Shown: positions 1-9,017 of the stretch, in pieces
How the letters are laid out: every line of letters begins with the position of its first letter
Numbering within the stretch: the stretch's first letter is position 1
Assembly: GCF_042434745.1 (NCBI RefSeq)
Contig: NZ_JBHLSS010000100.1
Length of the DNA: 64,000 nt
Origin: Azotobacter paspali
Lineage (GTDB): Bacteria; Pseudomonadota; Gammaproteobacteria; Pseudomonadales; Pseudomonadaceae
Strand: one strand, 5' to 3'
Translations under genes and position numbers: made by a program
The notes under the pieces: generated by a model
Told to the model about the DNA's origin: nothing
Database searches by the model: none
What the model saw: only the letters and a program-made list of their open reading frames with translations

Positions 1-1
1 C

Positions 2-1630
2 GTCGCCGATCGGATCGGCCGGCTCGCGGCGGATCTGGACGTGATCCAGGTGGCCCGGGCCGAGCACGAAACGCCCCGGCAGGGCCGGCTCGCCGGAGCC
101 CGCAGCGGCCCCACGAACTGGCCGGCCTACGCCTGGAGCAGCGTGGTGTGCGGGCTGGCCACACTGGTCGCGATGCCGCTGCATCCCCTCTTCGATCTAG
201 CGAACATCGTGATGGTCTACCTGCTGGCGGTGGTGGCGGTCGCCGTCCGCTTCGGCCGCGGGCCGGCCGTGTTCGCTTCGTTCCTCGGCGTGGCGATCTT
301 CGACTTCTTCTTCGTTCCGCCGCGCTTCACCCTGGCGTTCGGTGACGTTCAGTACCTAATGACCTTCGCGGTAATGCTGGTGGTGGGGCTGGTCATCGGC
401 CAGCTCACGGCCGGCTTCAAATACCAGGCGCAGGTCGCCAGTCGGCGGGAGGCGCGGGTGAAAGCCCTCTACGAGATGTCGCGGGATCTTTCCGGGGCCC
501 TGGTGCCGGAGCAGATCACCGAGATCGGCAGCCGCTTTCTCGCCACCGAGATGAACACGCGCGCGGCCTTCCTGCTGACCGATGCCGCAGACCGACTGCA
601 GGTGCCGGCACAGGTCGCGGCCGGCTTTCCGGAAATCGCCCAGGGCATCGCCCAGTGGGCCTTCGATCATGGCGAGGCGGCCGGCCAGGGCACCAATACC
701 CTGCCGGCCAGCCCGATCCTCTACCTGCCACTCAAGGCGCCGATGCGCTTTCGCGGCGTCCTGGCCCTCGAAACACGCGACCCGGCCCGGCTGCTGAATC
801 CCGAGCAGCGGCGGCTCCTGGACACCTTCGCTTCCCTGATCGCCATCGCCCTGGAGCGGGTGCATTACGTCAGCGTGGCCCAGGAAACCATATTGCAGAT
901 GGAGTCGGAGCGCCTGCGCAACTCCCTGCTGTCGGCGATCTCCCACGATCTGCGCACCCCCTTAAGCGTACTCATCGGCCTGGTCGACTCCATGTTCCTC
1001 ACCCGGCCGGCCCTCGATGCGGCCCAGGCCGGCATCGCCCACCAGTTGCGCGAACAGGCCCTGCGCATCAACGCTCAGGTGAGCAACCTGCTGGACATGG
1101 CGCGCCTGCAGGCCGGTCGCATCCATCTCGACCGGCAATGGCAACCCCTGGAGGAAGTGATCGGCAGCGCCATCAAGAGCCTCGGGCCGATGCTCGCCGC
1201 GCACCGGCTCAAGGTGGATCTGCCGGACGACCTGCCGCTGGTCGAAGTCGATTCGGTGCTGATGCAGCGGGTGTTCTGCAACCTCCTGGAGAATGCGGCG
1301 AAATACACTCCGCCCGGCAGCAGCATCCGGATCGGCGCCTTCACCTCGGACCGGCAGATGGAAGTCCATGTCGAGGACAATGGCCCGGGTTTGCCGAAAG
1401 GACGCGAAGAGGCGATATTCAAGAAGTTCGAGCGGGGACAGCAGGAAGGCAGCATGCCGGGCGTCGGCCTGGGCCTGGCCATCTGCCGGGCCATCGTCGA
1501 AGCGCACCGGGGGAGTATCCTGGCCCGCCCGCGCCCGGAGGGCGGTGCCTGCTTCGTGGTCAGTCTGCCCCTCGGCAACCCGCCGGTCGTCACCCTGGAC
1601 GACGGACAATCCTCTCCAGTCGAGCAGTGA
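2..1630 (+). CDS. kdpD: KdpD potassium/turgor sensor kinase, 3' part
   Basis: C-terminal part of the membrane sensor kinase that controls the Kdp high-affinity K+ ATPase together with KdpE. The frame is open from base 2, so the gene continues off the left edge; the KdpD and universal-stress-like N-terminal domains are missing. Counting from the in-frame GTG at 41, a DUF4118-type membrane block spans about residues 30-125, a GAF-like region 140-275, and the HisKA helix carries phospho-acceptor His302 in SHDLRTPL. The ATPase N box (ENAAKYTPPG) and G boxes (DNGPGLP, GVGLGLAICRA) follow. kdpE starts 5 bp downstream, giving the usual pair. Confidence 0.95.
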   Translation, partial: VADRIGRLAADLDVIQVARAEHETPRQGRLAGARSGPTNWPAYAWSSVVCGLATLVAMPLHPLFDLANIVMVYLLAVVAVAVRFGRGPAVFASFLGVAIFDFFFVPPRFTLAFGDVQYLMTFAVMLVVGLVIGQLTAGFKYQAQVASRREARVKALYEMSRDLSGALVPEQITEIGSRFLATEMNTRAAFLLTDAADRLQVPAQVAAGFPEIAQGIAQWAFDHGEAAGQGTNTLPASPILYLPLKAPMRFRGVLALETRDPARLLNPEQRRLLDTFASLIAIALERVHYVSVAQETILQMESERLRNSLLSAISHDLRTPLSVLIGLVDSMFLTRPALDAAQAGIAHQLREQALRINAQVSNLLDMARLQAGRIHLDRQWQPLEEVIGSAIKSLGPMLAAHRLKVDLPDDLPLVEVDSVLMQRVFCNLLENAAKYTPPGSSIRIGAFTSDRQMEVHVEDNGPGLPKGREEAIFKKFERGQQEGSMPGVGLGLAICRAIVEAHRGSILARPRPEGGACFVVSLPLGNPPVVTLDDGQSSPVEQ

Positions 1631-1635
1631 GCCGC

Positions 1636-2331
1636 ATGTCTACGCCAACGCCGCGAGTGATCATCGTCGAGGACGAAGCCAACCTGCGCCGCTTCGTGCG
1701 CCTGGCCCTGGAGGCCGAGGATTGCGAGGTCCACGAAGCGGATTCGCTCAAGCGCGGCCTGATCGAGGCGGGCACCCGCAAGCCCGACCTGCTCATCCTG
1801 GACCTTGGCCTGCCGGACGGGGACGGCATCGAGCTGATCCGGGATCTGCGGACCTGGTCCGACATCCCGATCATCGTGCTGTCGGCCCGGACGGCCGAAG
1901 CGGAAAAGGTCGCCGCCCTGGACGCGGGGGCCGACGACTACCTGTCGAAACCCTTCGGCTCCGCCGAGCTGCTGGCCCGGGTCCGTGCCCATCTCAGGCG
2001 GCGCTACCGGAACACTACGGAAGGAGCGGAATCGGTCTGCTTCGGCCCGGTACGGATCGATTTCAGAAAGCGCCTGGTAGAAAAGAACGGCCAGCCCATC
2101 CATCTCACCCCGATCGAGTTCCGCCTGCTCGCCTACCTGGTCTCGAATCCGGACTGCGTGCTGACCCACCGGCAACTTCTCAAGGCGGTCTGGGGCCCCA
2201 GTCACGCGGAGGACAGCCATTACGTCCGCGTCTACATGGGCCATCTGCGCAAAAAGATCGAAAACGACCCAGCCAACCCCGACTTCATCCTGACCGAGCC
2301 GGGAGTGGGGTATCGCTTCCAGATGCAATAG
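1636..2331 (+). CDS. kdpE: KdpE response regulator
   Basis: OmpR/PhoB-family response regulator, 231 aa, partner of KdpD and activator of the kdp potassium-uptake operon. The receiver domain has the acidic pair in VEDE, phospho-acceptor Asp56 (LILDLGLP) and the conserved Lys105 (LSKPFG). The winged-helix effector domain covers about residues 130-230 and ends in the typical VGYRF motif. The ATG at 1636 gives a normal family length and lies 5 bp after the kdpD stop, implying translational coupling. It converges on tcdA with only 4 bp between the two stop codons. Confidence 0.95.
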   Translation: MSTPTPRVIIVEDEANLRRFVRLALEAEDCEVHEADSLKRGLIEAGTRKPDLLILDLGLPDGDGIELIRDLRTWSDIPIIVLSARTAEAEKVAALDAGADDYLSKPFGSAELLARVRAHLRRRYRNTTEGAESVCFGPVRIDFRKRLVEKNGQPIHLTPIEFRLLAYLVSNPDCVLTHRQLLKAVWGPSHAEDSHYVRVYMGHLRKKIENDPANPDFILTEPGVGYRFQMQ

Positions 2332-2335
2332 GGGG

Positions 2336-3148
2336 TCAGGCGGAAGGAACGCGGCGCTCCGCCGGACGACGGGCGCCGGCCACCAGCTTGTCCACCGCCC
2401 TGGCCGCGGCGGCCATGCCGAAGCTAGCGGTGACCATGGTCACCGCGCCGAAGCCGCCGGCGCAGTCGAGTTTCACGCCTTCGCCGACGAAGCCCTTGCT
2501 CTGGCACACCGTGCCATCCGGCTTGGGGTAGCGCAACTGCTCGCTGGAGAACACACAGGGCACGCCATAGGTCCGCCCCGGCGTGCGCGAGAAACCGTAG
2601 TCGCGGCGCAGGGTCGAGCGCACCTTGGCGGCGAGCGGGTCGTTGAAGGTCTTGTTCAGGTCGCAGACCTGGACCCGCGTCGGATCGATCTGCCCGCCGG
2701 CGCCGCCGGTGGCGACGATGCCGATCTTGCGCCGCTTGCACCAGGCGATCAGCGCCGCCTTGGCCGCCACGCTGTCGATGCAGTCGATGACGAAATCCAA
2801 ATCTTCGGTGATGTGCTGGGCCATGGTTTCGCGGGTGACGAAGTCGGTCACCGCATGCACCCGGCATTCGGGGCTGATAGCGCGCAGGCGTTCGGCCATC
2901 GCCTCCACCTTGAGCCGGCCCACCGCCCCATCCAGAGCATGGATCTGCCGGTTGGTGTTGGTGATGCAGATATCATCCAGGTCGAATAGGGAAATCTCGC
3001 CGACCCCGCTGCGCGCCAGCGCTTCCGCCGCCCAGGAGCCGACCCCGCCGATGCCGACCACCGCCACATGGGCCGCGGCCAGGCGGGCCAGGCCTTCGCT
3101 GCCGTAGAGGCGGGCGATGCCGCCGAAGCGCCGATCTTCAGTAATCAT
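2336..3148 (-). CDS. tcdA: tRNA threonylcarbamoyladenosine dehydratase TcdA
   Basis: E1/MoeB/ThiF-like enzyme (CsdL/YgdL), 270 aa, which uses ATP to convert t6A37 of tRNA to its cyclic form ct6A. The Rossmann nucleotide-binding motif VGIGGVGS is at residues 31-38, followed by FDLDDI with its acidic residues and DFVIDCIDS later. The ATG at 3148 was chosen because it sits 5 bases behind GAGGTG and begins MITEDRRFGG, the usual family start. The longer open frame upstream has no family similarity. The gene is divergent from the glucan synthase across about 200 bp. Confidence 0.92.
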   Translation of the reverse strand: MITEDRRFGGIARLYGSEGLARLAAAHVAVVGIGGVGSWAAEALARSGVGEISLFDLDDICITNTNRQIHALDGAVGRLKVEAMAERLRAISPECRVHAVTDFVTRETMAQHITEDLDFVIDCIDSVAAKAALIAWCKRRKIGIVATGGAGGQIDPTRVQVCDLNKTFNDPLAAKVRSTLRRDYGFSRTPGRTYGVPCVFSSEQLRYPKPDGTVCQSKGFVGEGVKLDCAGGFGAVTMVTASFGMAAAARAVDKLVAGARRPAERRVPSA

Positions 3149-3352
3149 TGTTTCACCTCGCGAACCGGCGGCTATTATCGGCGCAGGCACGGCGGGATTG
3201 AAGCCTGCGCCGAACTTGCCCGGCCATCCGCTGCCAAAGGGTGGGGCGTGACAGGATAGGCGGGAGCTATACAGGTCAGGGATGGCAACGTAGGATGCGT
3301 CAACGGCGTTCGCCGGCTTCTCCTGCTCCACCTCTTGGAACCTGAATCAGTC

Positions 3353-5944
3353 ATGTCATCGCATAAATTCGGACTCAATCTGGTGGTGGTCGTAGCAGTC
3401 GCTGCGCTCTTCACCGGAATCTGGGCGCTCTACAACCTGCCGGTCACCGCGCCGGACTGGCCCGAGCAGATCTCCGGCTATTCCTTTTCCCCTTTCCGCC
3501 CCGGGCAGAATCCCCAGGAAAACCGCTACCCGAGCGACGATGAAATCCGCGCCGACCTGGAATTGCTCAGCCAGCAGACCGATAGCATCCGTACCTATTC
3601 GGTAGACGGCAGCCTGGCTGACGTGCCGCGCCTGGCCGAGGAGCTGGGCCTGCGCGTGACCCTGGGCATCTGGATCAGCCAGGACATGGAGCGCAACGAG
3701 CGGGAAATCGCCAAGGCCATCGAGCTGGCCAAGAGCTCGCGCAGCGTGGTGCGCGTGGTGGTCGGCAACGAGGCGCTGTTTCGCAACGAGATCACCGCCG
3801 GGGCGCTGATCTCCTACATCGACCGGGTCCGCGCCGCGGTCAAGGTGCCGGTGACCACTTCCGAACAGTGGCACATCTGGCAGAAATATCCCGAGCTGGG
3901 CCGCCACGTCGACCTGATCGCCGCGCACATCCTGCCCTACTGGGAATTCGTGCCGATGAAGGACTCCGTCCAGTTCACCCTCGACCGCGCCCGCGACCTG
4001 AAGAAACTGTTCCCGAGAAAGCCGCTGCTGCTCTCGGAAGTCGGCTGGCCGAGCAACGGCCGTAGCCGCGGCGGCGCCGAGGCCACCCAGATCGACCAGG
4101 CGATCTACCTGCGCACCCTGGTCAATACCCTGAACGCCCAGGGCTACAACTACTTCGTCATCGAAGCCTTCGACCAGCCTTGGAAGATCGACGACGAGGG
4201 TTCGGTCGGCGCCTACTGGGGCGTCTACAACTTCGCGCGCCAGCCCAAGTTCGCCTTCGAGGGACCGGTAGTGGCCATTCCCCAGTGGCGTCTGCTGGCG
4301 GTCGGCTCGGTGGTCCTCGCCGTACTCGCCCTGGCTCTGCTGCTGATCGACGGCAGCGCGCTGCGCCAGCGTGGACGCACCTTCCTGACCTTCGTCGCCT
4401 TCGCCTGCGGCTCGATCCTAGTGTGGATCGGCTACGACTACAGCCAGCAGTACAGCACCTGGTTCAGCCTCACCGTCGGCTTCCTGCTCGCCCTCGGTGC
4501 GCTCGGCGTGTTCATCGTGCTGCTCACCGAGGCCCACGAACTGGCCGAGACGGTATGGACGCTCAAGCGCCGCCGGCCGTTCCCGCCAGTGACCGCCGAC
4601 GAAGCCTACCGGCCCAAGGTGTCGATCCACGTGCCTTGCTACAACGAACCGCCGGAGATGGTCAAGCAGACCCTCGACGCCCTCTCGCGCCTGGACTACC
4701 CGGACTTCGAGGTGCTGGTGATCGACAACAACACCAAGGACCCGGCGGTCTGGAAGCCCCTCGAGGAGCACTGTGCGCGCCTCGGCCCGCGCTTCAGGTT
4801 CTTCCACGTCGCGCCGCTGGCCGGCTTCAAGGGCGGCGCGCTGAACTACGTGCTGCAGTACACCGCGCCGGATGCCGAAGTGGTCGCGGTGATCGACTCC
4901 GACTACTGCGTCGAACGCGACTGGCTCAAGCACATGGTGCCGCACTTCGCCGACCCGAAGATCGCCGTGGTGCAGTCGCCGCAGGATTATCGCGACGACC
5001 GCGAAAGCGCTTTCAAGAAGCTCTGCTACGCCGAATACAAGGGCTTCTTCCATATCGGCATGATCACCCGCAACGACCGCGACGCGATCATCCAGCACGG
5101 CACCATGACCATGACCCGGCGTTCGGTGCTGGACGAACTGGGCTGGGCCGACTGGTGCATCACCGAGGACGCCGAGCTGGGCCTGCGGGTATTCGAGAAG
5201 GGCCTCTCGGCCGCCTATTCCGAACGCAGCTACGGCAAGGGACTGATGCCCGACACCTTCATCGACTTCAAGAAGCAGCGCTTCCGCTGGGCCTACGGCG
5301 CCATCCAGATCATGAAGCGCCACACCCGCAGCCTGCTGTGGGGCAAGGAGAGCGAGCTGACCCGCGGCCAGCGCTACCACTTCCTGGCCGGCTGGCTGCC
5401 GTGGATCGCCGACGGGCTGAACATCTTCTTCACCCTCGGCGCCCTGCTGTGGTCGGCGGCGATGATCATCGTCCCGCACCGGGTCGACCCGCCGTTGCTG
5501 ATCTTCGCCATCCCGCCGCTGGCGCTGTTCTTCTTCAAGGTCGGCAAGATCCTGTTCCTCTACCGCCGCGCGGTGGGCGTCAACCTCAAGGACGCCTTCT
5601 ACGCCGCGATCGCCGGCCTGGCACTGTCGCACACCATCGCCAAGGCAGTGCTCTACGGCTTCTTCACCAGCAGCATCCCGTTCTTCCGCACACCGAAGAT
5701 GGCGAACAACCACGGCATCCTGGTGGCCCTGTCGGAAGCCCGCGAGGAGGTGGTGATCATGCTGGTGCTGTGGGGCGCGGCCGCCGGCATCGCCCTGGTG
5801 CAGGGCTTCCCGAGCAACGACGTGATCTTCTGGGTGGCGGTCCTGCTGATCCAGTCGCTGCCCTATCTGGCGGCGCTGATCATGGCACTGCTGTCGTCAC
5901 AGCCGAAGAAGGTTCAGGAGGCCCCGCTCGTCGAAGCCGTCTGA
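3353..5944 (+). CDS. ndvB: NdvB-like beta-glucan glycosyltransferase with GH17 domain
   Basis: Inner-membrane protein of 863 aa that joins a GH17-like glucanase/transglycosylase domain to a processive family-2 glycosyltransferase, as in the Pseudomonas NdvB-type cyclic beta-1,3-glucan enzyme. One membrane segment (about residues 8-26) precedes the GH17 domain, which has likely acid and nucleophile glutamates at about 140 (VVGNEA) and 229 (LLSEVGWPS). A TM block at about 310-395 leads into the GT2 domain, with DSD 515-517, TED 604-606 and QRFRW 642-646. Further membrane helices form the C terminus. The ATG at 3353 was preferred to the TTG at 3335. Periplasmic glucans of this kind are linked to biofilm tolerance and osmoadaptation. 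Confidence 0.88.
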   Translation: MSSHKFGLNLVVVVAVAALFTGIWALYNLPVTAPDWPEQISGYSFSPFRPGQNPQENRYPSDDEIRADLELLSQQTDSIRTYSVDGSLADVPRLAEELGLRVTLGIWISQDMERNEREIAKAIELAKSSRSVVRVVVGNEALFRNEITAGALISYIDRVRAAVKVPVTTSEQWHIWQKYPELGRHVDLIAAHILPYWEFVPMKDSVQFTLDRARDLKKLFPRKPLLLSEVGWPSNGRSRGGAEATQIDQAIYLRTLVNTLNAQGYNYFVIEAFDQPWKIDDEGSVGAYWGVYNFARQPKFAFEGPVVAIPQWRLLAVGSVVLAVLALALLLIDGSALRQRGRTFLTFVAFACGSILVWIGYDYSQQYSTWFSLTVGFLLALGALGVFIVLLTEAHELAETVWTLKRRRPFPPVTADEAYRPKVSIHVPCYNEPPEMVKQTLDALSRLDYPDFEVLVIDNNTKDPAVWKPLEEHCARLGPRFRFFHVAPLAGFKGGALNYVLQYTAPDAEVVAVIDSDYCVERDWLKHMVPHFADPKIAVVQSPQDYRDDRESAFKKLCYAEYKGFFHIGMITRNDRDAIIQHGTMTMTRRSVLDELGWADWCITEDAELGLRVFEKGLSAAYSERSYGKGLMPDTFIDFKKQRFRWAYGAIQIMKRHTRSLLWGKESELTRGQRYHFLAGWLPWIADGLNIFFTLGALLWSAAMIIVPHRVDPPLLIFAIPPLALFFFKVGKILFLYRRAVGVNLKDAFYAAIAGLALSHTIAKAVLYGFFTSSIPFFRTPKMANNHGILVALSEAREEVVIMLVLWGAAAGIALVQGFPSNDVIFWVAVLLIQSLPYLAALIMALLSSQPKKVQEAPLVEAV

Positions 5945-5953
5945 CAGGCGGTC

Positions 5954-5983
5954 GGCATTGCCAGACAGCGCTCCGGCAATGCC
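5954..5983. repeat. 9 bp inverted repeat after the glucan synthase gene
   Basis: GGCATTGCC (5954-5962) and GGCAATGCC (5975-5983) form a perfect 9 bp stem with a 12-base loop, 10 bases after the ndvB-like stop. No T-run follows. It may protect the 3' end of the message or assist the terminator just downstream. Confidence 0.6.
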
Positions 5984-6001
5984 AACCCCACCTACGCCCC
6001 G

Positions 6002-6032
6002 AAAGCCGCTGCAGCCCCGCAGCGGCTTTTGT
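6002..6032 (+). terminator. Rho-independent terminator
   Basis: An 11 bp perfect stem (6002-6012 with 6019-6029), a 6-base loop and a short T-rich tail. It separates the ndvB-like gene from dapE. Confidence 0.8.
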
Positions 6033-6071
6033 CTTAAAATGCCGTCCTTTTCCCGCCGCTTCGGAGCCGTG

Positions 6072-7229
6072 ATGACCGCCACTGCCCTCTCCCCCACCTT
6101 GGCGCTCGCCTGCGAACTGATCGACCGGCCCTCGGTCACGCCGCTGGACGAGGGTTGCCAGGCGCTGATGATGGCTCGCCTGGGCGCCCTCGGCTTTGCC
6201 CTGGAACCGATGCGCATCGGAGAGGTGGAAAATTTCTGGGCCCACCGCGACGGCGGCATGGGCGAGGGGCCGGTCCTCTGCTTTGCCGGCCATACCGACG
6301 TGGTGCCGACAGGTCCGCACGAAGCCTGGCAAACCCCGCCCTTCACTGCCACCCTCGACGCCGACGGTATGCTCCGCGGGCGCGGCGCGGCGGACATGAA
6401 GGGCAGCCTGGCGGCCATGCTGGTCGCTGTGGAACGCTTCGTCGCCGACCATCCTCGCCATCGCGGGGCGATCGCCTTCCTGATCACCAGCGACGAGGAA
6501 GGCCCGGCACTGCACGGCACCCAGGCGGTAGTCGAGCGCCTGCGCGCGCGCGGCGAACGCCTGGACTGGTGCATCGTCGGCGAGCCGTCGAGCAGCGAGA
6601 CGCTCGGCGACGTGGTGAAGAACGGCCGGCGCGGCTCGCTCGGCGCGACCCTGACGGTGCGCGGCAAGCAGGGTCATGTGGCCTATCCGCAACTGGCCAA
6701 AAATCCCATCCACCAGGCCGCGCCGGCGCTGGCCGAACTGGCGGCCGAGCATTGGGACGACGGCAACGCCTTCTTCCCGCCGACTAGCTTCCAGATCTCC
6801 AATATCCAGGCCGGCACCGGCGCCACCAACGTGATCCCCGGCGAGCTGCGGGTGTTGTTCAATTTCCGCTTCTCCACCGAGTCCACGGTGGAAGGCCTGC
6901 AGCGGCGCGTCGCGGCGATCCTCGACCGCCACGGCCTCGACTGGCATATCGACTGGGCGCTGTCCGGCCTGCCCTTCCTCACCGAACCGGGCGCACTGCT
7001 GGATGCCGTGTCGGCCAGCATCCGCGCGGTGACCGGCAGGGACACCACGCCCTCGACCAGCGGCGGCACCTCGGACGGCCGCTTCATCGCCACCCTGGGC
7101 ACCCAGGTGGTCGAGGTCGGTCCGCTCAACGCCACCATCCATCAGGTCGACGAATGCGTGCTGGCCAGCGACCTGGAGCTGCTCACCGAAATCCACTACC
7201 AGACCCTGATGCGGCTGCTGGCATGCTGA
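6072..7229 (+). CDS. dapE: Succinyl-diaminopimelate desuccinylase DapE
   Basis: Zinc-dependent M20-family hydrolase of the lysine/meso-diaminopimelate pathway, 385 aa. It converts N-succinyl-L,L-DAP to L,L-DAP and succinate in the cytoplasm. Metal and catalytic residues are visible: His74 (AGHTDVVP), Asp108 (RGAADMKG), Glu142-Glu143 (SDEEGP), Glu171 (VGEPSS) and His357 (TIHQVDE). The ATG at 6072 has GGAG upstream and gives the usual family length; an upstream ATG in frame at 5958 would read through the terminator. The stop overlaps the rlmA start by 7 bases. Confidence 0.95.
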   Translation: MTATALSPTLALACELIDRPSVTPLDEGCQALMMARLGALGFALEPMRIGEVENFWAHRDGGMGEGPVLCFAGHTDVVPTGPHEAWQTPPFTATLDADGMLRGRGAADMKGSLAAMLVAVERFVADHPRHRGAIAFLITSDEEGPALHGTQAVVERLRARGERLDWCIVGEPSSSETLGDVVKNGRRGSLGATLTVRGKQGHVAYPQLAKNPIHQAAPALAELAAEHWDDGNAFFPPTSFQISNIQAGTGATNVIPGELRVLFNFRFSTESTVEGLQRRVAAILDRHGLDWHIDWALSGLPFLTEPGALLDAVSASIRAVTGRDTTPSTSGGTSDGRFIATLGTQVVEVGPLNATIHQVDECVLASDLELLTEIHYQTLMRLLAC

Positions 7230-8026
7230 TCTGTCCGCTTTGCCGGGGCACGCTGCAGCCCGACGAGAAAGGTGCGGCCTGCCCGGCCGGCCACCGCTTC
7301 GACCGCGCCCGCCAGGGCTACCTGAATCTGCTGCCGGTGCAGCACAAGAAAAGCCGCGATCCCGGCGACAACCAGGCGATGGTTGAAGCACGCCGGCGCT
7401 TCCTGGAGGCCGGCCACTACGCCCCACTGGCCCGGCGCCTGACCGAGCTGGCTGCCGAACGCGCGCCGCGCCGCTGGCTAGACGTCGGCTGCGGCGAGGG
7501 CTATTACACGGCACAACTGGCCTCGGCTCTACACACTGCCGATGGCTACGCCCTGGATATCTCCCGCGAGGCGGTCAAGCGGGCCTGCCACAGGGCTGCG
7601 CAATTGACATGGCTGGTGGCCAGCATGGCGCGAGTACCGCTGGCCGATGCCAGTTGCGAACTGCTGGCCAGCCTGTTCAGCCCGCTTGACTGGCAGGAGG
7701 CACGGCGCCTGCTGGCTCCCGGTGGGGGCCTGCTGCGCATGGGGCCGACTCGCGAGCACCTGCTGGAGCTGCGCGGCCTGCTCTATGACGAGGTGCGCGA
7801 ATACGACGACGCCAAGCACCTATCGCTGATTCCGCCCGGCATGCAGCTCGTGCACAGCGAAACGTTGAGCTACCGGCTGCGTCTGGATGCCGCCGGGGAT
7901 CGCGCCGACCTCCTGGCGATGACCCCGCACGGCTGGCGCGCCAATGCCGAACGTCGCGCCGCGGTGATCGCCGCGCCTTTAGAGGTCACGATCGCCATAC
8001 GCTACGATTGGATCGAACGAAATTGA
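7223..8026 (+). CDS. rlmA: 23S rRNA (guanine-N1)-methyltransferase RlmA
   Basis: SAM-dependent methyltransferase (RrmA) that modifies G745 in helix 35 of 23S rRNA, 267 aa. The N-terminal zinc site is C4, C7, C20, H24 (CPLC...CPAGH). The SAM-binding motif DVGCGEGYY lies near residues 91-99. The ATG at 7223 overlaps the dapE stop by 7 bases, which suggests coupling. The dapE-rlmA pair is a familiar Pseudomonas arrangement. Confidence 0.93.
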   Translation: MLICPLCRGTLQPDEKGAACPAGHRFDRARQGYLNLLPVQHKKSRDPGDNQAMVEARRRFLEAGHYAPLARRLTELAAERAPRRWLDVGCGEGYYTAQLASALHTADGYALDISREAVKRACHRAAQLTWLVASMARVPLADASCELLASLFSPLDWQEARRLLAPGGGLLRMGPTREHLLELRGLLYDEVREYDDAKHLSLIPPGMQLVHSETLSYRLRLDAAGDRADLLAMTPHGWRANAERRAAVIAAPLEVTIAIRYDWIERN

Positions 8027-8058
8027 CGCAAGGGACTGTCGACCCTGGGGAATTCGCC

Positions 8059-8433
8059 ATGCGCCAACCCGACATCGAAATCTATTTGAAGGACGGCGAC
8101 CAGCAGGCGGTCACCGACTGGCTGAACGCCGTCATAGGGCCCTGTACGCCCTGGCGGCGCCAGGGCCAGACCTTCAAGTGCCAGGCGGCCGACGGCGTGC
8201 CCATCACCTGGCTGCCGAACGCGGTGGGCAAGTGGCACAGCCTGTTCATCGAAAGCGAGCGGACGCCCTGGGAGGACGACCTGGCCTTCGCCCGCGCCGC
8301 CTTCGCCGCGCTGGGCGTGCAGATCCGCTGCGCGCCGGGGGGCTGGCAGGAAGAGGAAAGCGTCGATGCCGCCGACCGCTGGATCAAGATCGACGATACG
8401 GGCGAACAGGAGTTCATCTGGCGGACCCACTGA
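8059..8433 (+). CDS. Conserved hypothetical protein, Pseudomonas type
   Basis: Acidic soluble protein of 124 aa with no signal peptide, membrane segment or motif that I can tie to a function. The start at 8059 follows GGGGAA with good spacing; the ORF could be opened upstream at 8008 inside the rlmA end, which is less likely. It lies 32 bp after rlmA in the same direction and before a convergent cold-shock gene. The same small gene follows rlmA in P. aeruginosa as I recall. It contains several conserved-looking Trp residues (TDW, TPW, KWHS, WRTH). The function is unknown. Confidence 0.8.
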   Translation: MRQPDIEIYLKDGDQQAVTDWLNAVIGPCTPWRRQGQTFKCQAADGVPITWLPNAVGKWHSLFIESERTPWEDDLAFARAAFAALGVQIRCAPGGWQEEESVDAADRWIKIDDTGEQEFIWRTH

Positions 8434-8521
8434 GGGCCGGGGACGCCTCGGCGCCTGACGAAGCCTGGAGAGAAGCGTGGGGAAGCGGACAGGCCCGTCG
8501 CCGACGGACCTGCCGGTTGTC

Positions 8522-8731
8522 TTACACCTTGGAGACGTCTTCCGCCTGCAGGCCTTTCTGGCCCTGGATCACCGAGAACTCCACCTTCTGTCCCTCGGTC
8601 AAGGATCGGTGACCTTCGCCGCGGATGGCGCGGTAATGGACGAACACGTCCGGGCCGCTCTCGCGCTGAATGAATCCATAGCCTTTGGCATCATTGAACC
8701 ACTTGACGGTTCCGACCTCACGATCAGCCAT
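8522..8731 (-). CDS. Cold-shock domain protein (CspA family)
   Basis: Single cold-shock domain protein of 69 aa that binds single-stranded nucleic acid and acts as an RNA chaperone. RNP1 is KGYGFI (residues 16-21) and RNP2 is VFVHY (29-33), both intact. The length is normal for the family. The ATG at 8731 is preceded by a purine-rich GAGAGAG stretch. A good -10 box lies about 135 bases upstream, so the mRNA probably has a long leader, a known trait of cspA-type genes. Confidence 0.95.
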   Translation of the reverse strand: MADREVGTVKWFNDAKGYGFIQRESGPDVFVHYRAIRGEGHRSLTEGQKVEFSVIQGQKGLQAEDVSKV

Positions 8732-8893
8732 TACCACTCTCTCCACACATGCAATTTTTGTTCGACTTACTAGAAGCCACCATGGCCCGCGGACGTGCTC
8801 CAAACCCTCAAACATGCTCTTAGGCTTGGGTGTTGAAGGCGCATCCCTGGAAGCACCGCTTGGGCAGTATAAAGCAACCACCCAGGCAGAAAA
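8732..8893 (-). promoter_or_regulatory. Candidate csp promoter and long 5' leader
   Basis: On the minus strand a TATACT -10 box (complement of 8866-8871) and a weaker TTTTCT -35 (complement of 8888-8893) are spaced by 16 bases. Transcription would begin near 8858, giving an untranslated leader of about 127 nt before the csp start. In cspA-type genes such leaders refold with temperature. The promoter is inferred and unmapped. Confidence 0.45.
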
Positions 8894-8976
8894 GGACTTT
8901 TGTTGCAAGCGCAACCCCTCCAGATCAACAAATTAGTCGAAAATTCCACTATTTTCATCGATTTGGAGGTTGCTAT

Positions 8977-9002
8977 CGGCTCCAAAATATCTTTTGGAGC
9001 CG
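8977..9002. terminator. Hairpin after the ABC operon
   Basis: CGGCTCCAAAA (8977-8987) pairs perfectly with 8992-9002 around a TATC loop, 15 bases downstream of the last gene of the leftward ABC operon. There is no external T-run, but the stem holds an A/T tract next to the loop. It is a likely transcription boundary between that operon and csp. Confidence 0.55.
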
Positions 9003-9017
9003 GTCCCTGCCCTCCTC

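Noticed and set aside
41..1630. KdpD starting at the GTG at 41
   Set aside because: The same frame is open to base 2 and KdpD is a much longer protein, so 41 is not a start; the gene is cut by the window edge.
655..2331. A 558-codon ORF that includes kdpE at its C terminus
   Set aside because: Only the part from 1636 is KdpE; the upstream portion is a shadow frame of kdpD.
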